Assembly (NCBI GenBank): GCA_020466095.1
Contig: CM035806.1
Coordinates: 133,007,573 to 133,071,572, forward strand
Reading direction: 5' to 3'
Origin: Chlorops oryzae
Taxonomy: Eukaryota > Arthropoda > Insecta > Diptera > Chloropidae
Length of the DNA stretch: 64,000 nucleotides
In this document: in pieces, positions 13,127-25,376 of the stretch
Numbering within the stretch: position 1 is the stretch's first letter
How the letters are laid out: the number at the start of each line of letters is the position of its first letter
The notes under the pieces: model-generated
Seen by the model: only the letters and a program-made list of their open reading frames with translations
Databases searched by the model: none
What the model was told of the DNA's origin: nothing
Made by a program: the position numbers and the translations under genes

Positions 13127-14022
13127 AACAAGTAAGGGTGTTATAGTCAGGCGAGCCTGACAATATAATACCCGACACAGACACACATCTTCAAAAAATT
13201 TTTAATATCAGGAGTTGTTAAAGGCCATAGGGGCCCCATATACCGACTTTTGTTTAAGTTCTTTATGGAAACCGCCCCTTTGCCACGCCCAATTTTCCAA
13301 TTTTTCGGAACTCTAATCGGAGGCTTAAATATACGCGCAAATTCCAAGTTTCATTGAAATATTGGGAAAAAGTCAGATTTTGGGGCAGTTTTGAGATTTT
13401 TGTGACAGACCCTAGTACTGGAGGTACCCTTAAAAATAGACCGATCAAGTAAATTGTTGGGAAAGATGTTTATGACTACAAAGGAAGTATAAGTGCCAAT
13501 TTTCGTTCAAGTCCCATAGGCGTTTCGGGAGTAGGAGAAAATTTTTGAAAAACGTCCTTCTGCCACGCCCATTTTTCTAATTTTTGTAAATCACTTTAAT
13601 TTGCCTAAAATATGTTCAAATACCAAATTTCAACAAAATATCTTGTAAAACATCGGTTTTAGAGCAGTTTTTGTGATTTTCATAACAGACCCTAGTACTG
13701 GAGGTACCGCTAAATATTTCCTTTGATTCCTTCGATAAGAAAACTGTATACAAACAGACAGGCAGACGGACAGACAGACGGACAGACAGACGGACAGACA
13801 GATGGACAGACAGATGGACAGACAGACGGACAGACAGACGGACAGACAGACGGATAGACAGACGGACAGACGGACAGACAGACGGACATGGCTAAATCGA
13901 ATCTCCTAGTGACGCTGATCATTTCTATATATATTTTGTATGGTCTATCTCGACTGGTTCTGGGTGTTACACACAACCACACAAACGCAATATACCCTCG
14001 ACACAGAGTGTGTCGGGTATAA
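13127..14022 (+). mobile_element. Helentron/DINE-like element, most complete copy
   Basis: The 5' end is AACAAGTAAGGGTGTTATAG followed by the hairpin GTCAGGCGAGCCTGAC. The 3' end is an imperfect palindrome (CCCTCGACACAG / TGTGTCGGG) followed by TATAAAA. Near the 3' side is a GACAGACG microsatellite (13758-13890), the GTCY tract typical of DINE-1/mini-me elements, then GGCTAAATCGAATCTCC. Family membership is from known architecture (5' subterminal hairpin, 3' hairpin, GTCY tract). It is non-autonomous: open frames across it are repeat-driven. Related copies lie at 32519, 33055, 33733 and 37660. Confidence 0.8.
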
Positions 14023-14209
14023 AAAAATGAAAACTGCAATGAATATTTAATTCAAAAAACTTGGTTCAACCAAATATGATGATGGTGCAGTGATGCCAAA
14101 TTTTTCAAGAACCTTCCGTCTAATTTTCCCTTTTATATGTATATAACGCAATGCTACAGCGTTTCGGCCATTTTTTTCTGTTGGTTATTTTTTGTTACTA
14201 AAGAGCTAT

Positions 14210-14422
14210 AAAGCAAAAGTTATAAGTAAAAAAATGCATTTATTTTTTATTTTTTGAAACGTGGGTATTTGGTACTGTGCGAGCATACATTACGTATACG
14301 CACTGAGAACCTACTTACCTACCTAAGTATACGTAACGTACAATGGTATGCTCGCACAGTACCAAATACCCACGTTTCAAAAAAAAATAAAAATGCAGTT
14401 TTTCGCTTATAACTTTCACATT
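14210..14422. repeat. Long inverted repeat (hairpin)
   Basis: Two arms of roughly 95 bp face each other over a loop of about 25 bp. The inner 36 bp, around GAAACGTGGGTATTTGG and CTGTGCGAGCATAC, are perfectly complementary (about 14256-14291 and 14347-14383). The outer arms match with gaps. Most likely a foldback MITE; a transcribed hairpin RNA is an alternative. Confidence 0.75.
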
Positions 14423-14627
14423 TGGCGTATGAGTGATGTGTTTTTGTACCATATTGCACACATTTGTACTGGATATTAGTAGTGGGAGCATATACATAGG
14501 TGCACTTGCAATTTTTTGAATATCACACTGCTGCGCCATCTGATTGAAATATTTTTTTCTTTTAAATGAAAGTAAATGCAAAGGGGTATTTATAAAAGCA
14601 ATTTATAGAGTGGCGGGAAACTGGGAA

Positions 14628-14690
14628 TACACTGAAAAAAATATTCAAAATTTTCTTTTTAGTTTTGTGAAAAAATTTTTTCTCAGTGTA
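14628..14690. mobile_element. Miniature palindromic element, about 60 bp
   Basis: Begins TACACTGAAAAAAA and ends with the inverse TTTTTCTCAGTGTA; a second copy with the same ends lies at 19013-19065. Interior is A/T runs only. Possibly a very short MITE; superfamily unknown. Confidence 0.5.
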
Positions 14691-15592
14691 AAAATTAAAA
14701 AATTTTTTTTTAGCTTCCTTGTTTTATTATCTAACAGAATCTGCTTAGATCATCTCTCTACTTATCTCAATTGGTTGTTGAGATATAAATTTTTGAAAAA
14801 AGGCTTTTTAAAAGAGGATTTTCCAGGATATTTCAAGGACCGTTCAAAAAAAAAATCTAAAATGTGGTCTCCACAGTGTTTTTAGATGGCACCTATCGAA
14901 AAATCAACAAAATTTAAAAATTCCTTTCATGATGCCGCATGCCTTTGCTTAACCCGCCAGACCCTTTCGGTCCTTTGAAATTAGTCCGGCGGCAGTCGTA
15001 CTATAGTATTTTGTTGTGGGGGTTAAACCCCCAAACCCGCCTGGCCAAAATTATTGACGGTAAGATTTCTAAGTCAAAAACAAATAAATACAGGATAAAA
15101 TTGGATTCCACTTGGAAACTTTAAAAAGTCAATTCAGTCACCATTTTCCTGAATGTGAGTACAAAAATATACCGAAATTGAACCGCAAAGTTTTTGAAGT
15201 ATTTAGCTGTTGGAATTCAACAAGACCTGATTGAAATGGGACACGACCGTAACCTAAATGACTCAAAAGAGTCAGAAATTAATCTTGAAGATTTCTGAAG
15301 CCAAAATGCAAATTCATCTCCAAAACTTCGGGATATTAGTTTCGTGTTAATATTTTGTAATTGTTGTACACTGAGCGCAAGCTACGATTGTGTAATTAAC
15401 AACGATTCGTAGTATACTACGACCGTAGTTATTTTACAGCAAAGCTGTAGTACGGACGTATTTAAACTTGACTTTAACTGCCATGCTTATTCCTTAGGAG
15501 AAAATTTCACTACACCAGTATTCAAAAATTTTATTATTTTATTTAACTTTGATCAAGAAACACGAAAATAGCTTTCATTTGACATTAAGTAA
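14691..15592. other. Non-coding stretch
   Basis: No gene. Small palindromes around ACTACGACCGTAGT lie near 15400-15460. Otherwise AT-rich with no recognisable terminus. Confidence 0.45.
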
Positions 15593-15850
15593 CATATCGC
15601 ACACCCTCTTCTAAGGAGACACAACTCAAAACTTCTCATTTTTCAGGAAACGCAAAAAACAAAAACCCGCCGCAGTGTGAATCAAAGCAAGAAGAAAGGC
15701 ATTGACGGGGTTTTTCGGCTTTTTATAATAGCCAAAACGGAGTAGAAATTTTCGTGCAGATAGAGAGGTGAACTATGATCAAGTTCCATATGTTAGCTTC
15801 AAATTGATGATTTTTGAGTTATGTCACCTTAGAAGAGGATGTGCGATATG
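15593..15850. mobile_element. MITE with 38-bp inverted termini
   Basis: Left CATATCGCACACCCTCTTCT, continuing AAGGAGACACAACTCAAAA, is matched on the minus strand from the right end by CATATCGCACATCCTCTTCT, then AAGGTGACATAACTCAAAA (about 36 of 39 bases). No clear target duplication and no coding potential. Confidence 0.65.
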
Positions 15851-18181
15851 CTATGCCTTATTTGCTGTTTAACTATTGAAAACATGGGATTTAAAAACGA
15901 AATTGAACTTTTCTATGTGATGAAATTCGAAAAAAAGCAATATGAAGCTATCAATGGCCGGCCAGTAATTTCTGTGCAAATTAGACAAATTTTGTTTTAA
16001 GAAAAAAAAAAAAATAGTTCAATTTTGTTTTTAAATCCTATTTTTCCTGAGATTAAACCGCTATCAAGGTATGACAAATGTACCAAGGTTTTAAAGAAAA
16101 TTTAACGTAGATTTGGGAAAAAATGAGAAAAGTACGTCTTAATAAGACCTTTTTCATATTAAAATGGCTCCTAAAGTAAAAAAGTTGAAAGTTTTTTCAG
16201 AAGTTTTGACTTTGACCGTTTAGTTTTTCCTTAATGGGTCAAATTTTTACCATCAGTTTAATTTTTCCTAAAAGCCCATACAATTGACTTTCAAACGGCA
16301 TAAAACTTTTTTTCTACAATTAACCATTTTCGTGGGAGAACTTTTTTTTCTAGACTTACTGCCTAAAAACTTTAAGGCGTTATAACTCCTCAGGGGTGCA
16401 TTTTGGACCCGCCCCCCATTTCTTTACGATTTGTTTTCACAATGGCCTTCTCTATCAACCCTGTAGAGAAAAGCAATCAGCTACGGAACACCCTGTATAT
16501 ATATATATATAGATATTAGCTTTAACTGAAAGAGATTTAGATTCGGTTTTGGGAGCAGTTTGATATTCATAACATAGACACATACATATACGTCATACTT
16601 AAATATTTTGGTTTCCAAAATAGTTTAAGTTATTGATTAGAGTCTACGGTTCAACGATTGGTAATCAACAAATAAGAAGCCAGCACACCAGCTCGGTGTG
16701 GCTGTAAACGAAGATGCTACATCGATCTCATTTAAGTGAATAAAAATGATTCGGATAATTATGAAAAGATCATATTTGAAACAAAAATTCACTCGCATTG
16801 AGTCGGTCAAATCGGTCCTGAAGGATACAACATTATTGCAAATCAAAGAAATAAAGCGCAATCTTTGAATAAACATAGATACATATTTCTAGGCGCATGA
16901 AATTAGTTAATGTTCAAACAAACAAACAAATTCTTATTGAGGCATTGTAGGCAATGGGAAGAACCTGTTAAGAAAAAAATTCAACAGCTTATACCTTGAT
17001 GTATTGATCTTGTCGATCGCATCGCATGGCATCGCTTCGCTTCGCATTCAACTTAACTGACTTCTGCGATTGCCGCTTACCAATTGCTGTTTTCGCCGCT
17101 GTTATTGCTGCCGTGCACTGCACTGAGATGTTGACTGGCTGCTTTCCTCACTCTGTGCGTCTGCTCAACGATGCTTCGCGTCAGCCAGGCAGCCGGCAGC
17201 CGGCAGCAGGCAGCAGGCAAGCGAGCGAGCAAGCCAGAAACCAAACGATCGGCATCTTTGATCCTGGCATTCTATTGTTCCGTTTCAAAGGCCACTATTA
17301 TGTAAACAATCGGCACCTTTGATGTTGGCCGCATCAAAGTGAGCCGACAACAGCTCATCTCACCTTACCCGGTTTCGCATCAATGCTAGCCGTAAAGCAG
17401 TTCATTTTATACGGCTTAATCTGCGTGGAAGTAGCAAAAGCAGCGCGTTCGCAGCAGTTGCCGCAAAAGCGAAAATAAAAAACAGCGCGGCAACAAATGC
17501 TGAGGACGACGGGGCAGAGGAAGCAGACGCAGCAGAACCAACAACAGTATCAGAAACGAACATTTTTGCTTTAAGGAGAACAAAAAAAACCCCAAAAAAT
17601 TTTGTAAACTTCATTCTTATCGGTATGTCCTATCACTAGCATGTCCTTTTTAGCGATTAAATTTTTAAAATTAAATGTTATGCCTTAATTTTTCATATTT
17701 CAGGCAACCATCTCTCATTCGCTCTCTCTGTCCCTCTCTCTCTCTTTCTCTCTCTCTCTCTCTTTCAGTCCCGTTAGTGTACATTTATATTTGTAGATCT
17801 ATTTTTGATTCCTCCCCCTCTCCGTCTGATGTTTTCATTCACAATTCAAGAATAATTACCGTCCATGTGGTTTCTCGTACCATCAGCGTGTAATATTGCG
17901 CCGTGGGAAAATTAACAGGTGCTCTTGATCTCACATTCACACACGGTAAAAGCAGAGGTCTATTCATGTTCATTTTTTTTTTTTTCGTTTTATTTTATTT
18001 TCGATTCAAATTTAATTGCGAAGACTTTAAGGCAGACAAGCACTGAGAGAGCGTGAAGCCAAATAGCTGGTAGAGGTGGGAAATGGCGACAAAAAATTTT
18101 GAAAAATTTCTCAAAATAACCAAAACACTGTTTTGAGTAAAATTGCTTGAAATTTGAAAATTTTTTGGAATAAAATGAGAA
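15851..18181. other. Non-coding stretch
   Basis: AT-rich. Contains a TA run at 16493-16511 after ACACCCTG, a GC-richer patch at 17020-17250 with a CAGGCAGC-type run (17185-17225), and a CT microsatellite at 17718-17768. The open frame at 17026-17322 gives a hydrophobic start (MASLRFAFNLTDFC) but no family resemblance and no supporting splice context. Confidence 0.5.
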
Positions 18182-19771
18182 ATATATCACGAAATCCACG
18201 AAAAAGTCAACCGCATAGGTCAAAATGAAATTGCAAAGAGAGAAGAGAAATTGTACAGAATATATTCTATGGAACTCCAACTTCGCGTTTTAAGTTTAAT
18301 TCTTCAAGTTAACGGTAGTTTTTCTTTGTTTTCTTTTAATTTCGCGCAGCGAGCGCAATTGAGCAAAAATTTTTGCAGTTTCATATCGCTCTTTTCGGTG
18401 ATTGCGTTCGCTGATGGCTCAAATAAATTGGAAAAAAACACTTTATTCAAACTTATTGATATATTGCTAATAAATATATATATGCAAATATAAACAATTG
18501 TCATCGACATACCGAGGCAAGTCTATTAACATAAAGTAAAAAAAAGTGTAACGCGTGCGTAACGAAATTGATGTTTTTTCCAATACAGACTCTAATATAA
18601 GAAATTTGTTTGCGAAAATAATGTTATGTGTGGATTTTGAGACGGTAAAGCTGATTGACAATTTTTTTTTTTTGTATATCTGTATTGAAAAAAATTTCAC
18701 GCGTTACGCACATGTTACACTTTTTATTCAGTACGTGTTTTTTTGACATAAAGGGTATTTCCGACTGCATCCCCCAGAATGGGATTTTGAAGTTTTGTTA
18801 ATTTTTCAATAGTTTTAACCTAAAAACACTCTAGGAACCAATTTTTAAGTTTCTTTTGCGGAGTGTCCTTGAGGTATTCTGGAAAAATCCCTTTTGATAA
18901 AACTTGTTTTCAAAATTTTATATCTCAAAAAGTAGTTATGGTAGAAAGATGAAAAAAAATGGCTGATGATAGTTAATTTAACCGAGAATTAAAAACTTTT
19001 TTTATTTATTTTACACTGAGAAAAAATTTTCCACAAAAAAAGAATTAATTAATTTTTTTCAGTGTTTTACCGTTTTTGCGCCACTTTCTTGCTATTTAAA
19101 AAAAAATACCTCTAGGTATTACCTTTCATTTAAAACAAAAATTATTAAAATTGAATCGTTACTTTTTGAGATAATTGGAAAAACGCAAGTGCGCATAAAT
19201 AGATGCTCCCAGTACTAATATTCAATACAAACGTGCAAAAATTGTAGAAATTGGATGGCAAGAAAAGGCGAAACATTTTTTTTTTTCATTTACAATAAAA
19301 GAGATTATAAAAAAAATTAGAGAATGTAAAGAATTTAAGGTTTTTATACATATGAACATATGGTGTAACAGTGCGTAACGGATGTTACATGTGCGTAACC
19401 GAGCTTAAAGTTAAAAAAAGTTGTTTTATAATTTTTTTTCTCAAATAACATAGCTAGTAGTGTAATCTAGGATAACCTCTTCTAGCTCTAAAAAAATATG
19501 AAAATTCTATCTGAAGTCAATTCACAGAGATTTCAGATAGAAGCTGACATAAAATTTCTAAAGGAAAAATTTTGTAACGCGTGCGTAACGGACATTTTGC
19601 TTAATATCATCGAAATTTACAAATGGATTAAAAAACCCTTAACACGTTTTGTAAAGAGGGTAATTAATAATAATTGCAAATCAGTTTTCGGAAAAAATTT
19701 CTTCTTAGCTAAACCAATTAAAATAATTCGCACGCTGTAACGGTGCGTAACATGGATTTCGTGATATATAA
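18182..19771. mobile_element. Inverted-repeat-bounded region with GTAACG motifs
   Basis: The outer ends ATATATCACGAAATCCACG (18181-18199) and, on the minus strand, ATATATCACGAAATCCATG (19753-19771) are inverted copies. Inside, GTAACGCGTGCGTAACG-type motifs recur at about 18548, 18700 (inverted), 19368, 19575 and 19735. A segment near 19200-19240 matches, inverted, the sequence right of the 14.2 kb hairpin (GATATTAGTA.TGGGAGCAT). No transposase recognised. Probably a composite or foldback element. Confidence 0.45.
19013..19065. mobile_element. Miniature palindromic element, second copy
   Basis: Starts ACACTGAGAAAAAATTTTCC and ends AATTTTTTTCAGTGT, the same termini as the copy at 14628-14690. 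Confidence 0.45.
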
Positions 19772-20484
19772 TAAAAATATATACCTCTGGTATTGAATAG
19801 CTCACCGCTTAAATTGATTTCACAGGATTGCGCCAAATCGGGCAACAGGAATAGTTCAACTGAAAGCCAATTCCGAGGTAAGTGGGGGTAAAAATCATCG
19901 CAAGAGTGAGTTAACCCTTGGACGCAGAAGCGACATATTTTTTCTCCACATCAGTAAGCCCAACGATTTGTAGCAATTTTGTCAGATTCATTGAACAATT
20001 GAATTGATCGAATCCATTTGCCAAAATAACAATGTAATCAGCGGTGTGATATGCTTACAACTAAGATAGTAAAACGGGGCTGCCAGTTTTTTTTTTTTTT
20101 ACTTAAAAAATGGAATTTGAATTTTTTTTTTAAATTTAAATTTTAGTTTTCAATTTTTTTTTTTTCGAATCGCCTGGTAAAATTGATCCTTAATCATGTC
20201 AAATTCATGTTAAATTCAAAGAAATTTCTTATATTCTTTTCCATTAATCTATTGTTTGGAGTTATGGAAGCACAATATCGATTTTGCCTTCAGTTTTCAA
20301 GAAAGCGAGCTGAATATAATCAACAACCCTGTTGAAGTAGAAGAATTCAGATATTCTACTAGGATACCACTGTGACACATATTTTTGAGGTCATCGAATG
20401 TATAAGAAAATTTGACTGCAGTTTCTGAAAGTGTTTGGTGAAGATAACAACTCAAAAGGTGTGGCCGAGAAATAAGTTGCACAC

Positions 20485-20640
20485 CAGCGCCGGTTTTAGC
20501 ACTGAAAGCGCCCTGAGCGAGATTTAGTCCGCACCCTCTTAATAAAAAACAAAATTCACACCAAAAAGTGCTTTGGTGCCTCTTTATATCCGGCGCCCTG
20601 GGCGGTTGCCCCACCGCGAACTACCCAAACGCCGCCACTG
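20485..20640. mobile_element. hAT-type MITE with 8-bp target duplication
   Basis: The perfect octamer TTGCACAC occurs at 20477-20484 and again at 20641-20648, immediately outside the element. Ends are CAGCGCCGG on the left and CAGTGGCGG on the minus-strand right; both sides also carry a GCGCCCTG block. CAG-starting termini with an 8-bp duplication are the known hAT signature. At 156 bp it has no coding capacity; the minus-strand open frame across it is a shadow. Confidence 0.8.
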
Positions 20641-20888
20641 TTGCACACTAATGAATATACTCCGTAATCTTCCCATCTATGACAAAGTCTTAGCCCTAGA
20701 CTAATTCATTGTAGTACTAATTGACCCGAAAAAAACTCCATCTAGTATGTGCAGTTGTACAAGTACAAATTGCAAATATATTATATTAATAATGCCACGG
20801 AATAGTGATTTGGCCAAATACCGAATATTCGGTCAACTTCTCGGCCGAATAACGAATATTCGACAACCGCATAGTCGGCACGTAGTAA

Positions 20889-21035
20889 CCCAACGGGAAA
20901 AAGTAAGTTAAACATTCAACATAACTACCCATTACGTTAGCAATGATTTTTTGTACAGCGATGTCCTAGGAAAGTCGTGCATTACCATTGTAATTGAAAC
21001 TGTAAGCACATGTCAATTTGATTGTTCCCGCTGGG
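20889..21035. mobile_element. CCC...GGG family MITE, short copy
   Basis: Left CCCAACGGGAAAAA and minus-strand right CCCAGCGGGAACAA are inverted copies of each other, and AA flanks both ends. It shares the terminal pattern and possible 2-bp duplication of the 4177, 44733, 47127 and 51250 copies. Confidence 0.55.
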
Positions 21036-21084
21036 AACACGTGTTTCGCAAGAGAGGATTTATCATCGTATTTTTTGTGTATTT

Positions 21085-21185
21085 CGAATTAAAAAAAAAA
21101 AATATTTCTGCTACTACAAATATTGTTTGGCTCGACCAGGGATCGAACCCATAATCTTCGGATTGTATAAGCAGCTAATGAGATT
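21085..21185 (-). mobile_element. tRNA-derived SINE head
   Basis: On the minus strand TATGGGTTCGATCCCTGGTC (B box at about 21140-21150) is followed by GAGCCAAAC, the same layout as the SINE heads at 4410 and 40489, and further downstream by a run of T (about 21091-21100), which could be a Pol III terminator. No target duplication established. Could be a tRNA pseudogene. Confidence 0.5.
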
Positions 21186-22392
21186 CAAGCAAGACGAGTT
21201 CAAAAAACAAATGACAATCGGGCATGACTTTTTCGCTCCACCTCGCTGACATTGTGATGCTGAGCATTTCACCGAGGCGTCCGTTCTGAAGGACGCGCGG
21301 ACTTGTTCACCGCTGACATAATATTCTGCTGGGAAATTTTGTCAAAATATATGTAACGTATAAGAACTTAAAAATGGGAACTACATATTTAAGTTCTGGG
21401 CCTTATTACAATCTAATCCAGCGCTGAGTGATCGTGTCAAATTTACAGAGATATGTTTGTATGTGTGCGCGTGGTATCAACCCAATTTGGCTAGAGAGGA
21501 GATATGATTTTGTGTTCTAATGCATTCTCCATTCCAATGACTATGCATTACAGATATATATATAAATGTATATATTACCTTGTACGTACATATATAGGAA
21601 TCGGTGTGTGCAATGAAACGAGATCACGAAACGGACGCGTCTTAAGTGTTGTTATGCTGAGTCTTTTCTTTTCTTTTATTCTCTTTTATTTTTATCTAAT
21701 GTCTTTTGTCGACCCAACTCGACGATGAAATGAACGTCTGACCGTCCGATCATCCGACCGTCCGACCAACTGATGGCCTGATCGCCCGATCGGCACAATC
21801 AAACAATAATCTTGGCATCCAGGCACACGCCATTCTCAACATCAAAGAGGCCGCAACATTCTCTGCGGTTGCGCAAAAAGATGTTAAAAGAAATGCCGTC
21901 GGCGCGGCACTGATGAGAGTAACAATTTACGAAGAGAGTCCGAGATAGGAGAAGCGATACGACCTGATAGAGATTTAAGTACTTACGCCCCATATTTACG
22001 AATGTTGCGACGATGAAGTGTGTGCAGTTGCAAGTTGTGAGTGAGTTGCGACAAGGAAAAACCTTATGTCTTAGTGAGCCGGTGAGCGTTCACCGATTAA
22101 CGCGAAACGATTTTCACAGAAACTCTTTCGGAATACCGAATCAACGGTGTTCTTAAAAACATTAAATAGAAAAAAAAAATTGTAAAATAAAAATCCAATA
22201 TAAAGAATAGGAATTATATTCAAGTTCCCCGAGAACTTGACTTTTAACTGCTTTGAGAGCAATTCCTCATGTTACGTTTGAGTTGGCCTTTAAGCAACAA
22301 AAGAGAGCAGTTTCTACTGAAAAAAATTGTGTCAATTTCTTGTGTTATGTCAACATGATCATTTGGGGAATGAAGGTCTTGAAGGTCTTTTG
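21186..22392. other. Non-coding stretch
   Basis: No gene. TTCTGCTGGGAAATTTTGTC at about 21326 looks like an orphan right end of the CCC...GGG MITE family. A CCGACCGTCCGATC-type low-complexity patch lies at 21737-21795. Confidence 0.45.
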
Positions 22393-22857
22393 AAGGAGAG
22401 GGAGAGAGAGGGAGAGAGAGGGAGAGAGAGGGAGAGAGAGGGAGAGAGAGGGAGAGAGAGGGAGAGAGAGGGAGGAGAGAGAGGGAGAGAGAGGGAGAGA
22501 GAGGGAGAGAGAGGGAGAGAGAGGGAGAGAGAGGGAGAGAGAGGGGAGAGAGGAGAGAGGAGGGAGAGAGAGGGAGAGAGAGGAGAGAGAGGAGAGAGAG
22601 GGAGAGAGAGGGAGAGAGAGGGAGAGAGAGGGAGAGAGAGGGAGAGAGAGAGGGATTGAGAGAGGGATTGAGAGAAGGAGAGAGAGAGGGGTTGAGGGAG
22701 GAAGTGAGAGCGCGAGAGTGGGAGCGTAAGAGAGTGATTGAAAATGAGAAAGGGTTAGAGAGAGGGAGAGAAAGAAAGAAAAAGATAAAGAGAAAGAGAA
22801 AGATGAAGAGAAAGAAAAAGAGAAAAAGAAAGAGAAAGAGAAATAGAAAGAGAACGT
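22393..22857. repeat. GA-rich polypurine tract
   Basis: About 465 bp of almost pure purine on the plus strand, made mainly of a GGGAGAGAGA decamer with length variants, decaying into AAGAGAAAGA towards the right. The long open frames on both strands are products of the repeat. Such a homopurine-homopyrimidine tract can adopt triplex (H-DNA) structure. Confidence 0.9.
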
Positions 22858-23223
22858 TTTGAACTTTTGCATATAATGCGCTCACTTCGTTGTTGCTATG
22901 GGAAAATTGCTGGGTACGCATGTTCAATGCTTTGTACCTCCTAAACCAGTGCTTGCCAGCGTAATACTCTTTCATACAAAGCTGAGTATTGCGGCTTTGT
23001 TGTTTCTTTGTTGTTGTTTCTCGCACACAGCGTCTGTGTTAGCGAGAGAATTCAATCAGTTTGGCAGCGGCAATGAACGAAGCCTCTTAAGCACACATGC
23101 ATGTGAAGAATGAGAGAAATTGTGCTAGTGGTCGTGCTGACAAGCACTGTCCTAAACTAATAGAGATCCCATTTTCAAACTTACATGTTATATTCTTAAC
23201 ACCTGCAGCTAAATTTCAAAAAA

Positions 23224-25376
<2,153 letters not shown>

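Noticed and set aside
13758..13890. GACAGACG direct repeats as a CRISPR-like array
   Set aside because: Uninterrupted microsatellite without spacers, part of a DINE/Helentron element in eukaryotic DNA.
17026..17322. 98-residue frame with a hydrophobic N-terminus resembling a signal peptide
   Set aside because: C-terminal half is a CAGGCAGC repeat, and nothing like it is recognised.
22244..23026. 260-residue minus-strand frame rich in Leu, Ser and Pro, and its plus-strand partner
   Set aside because: Produced by the GA/CT decamer repeat; no start context or conserved domain.
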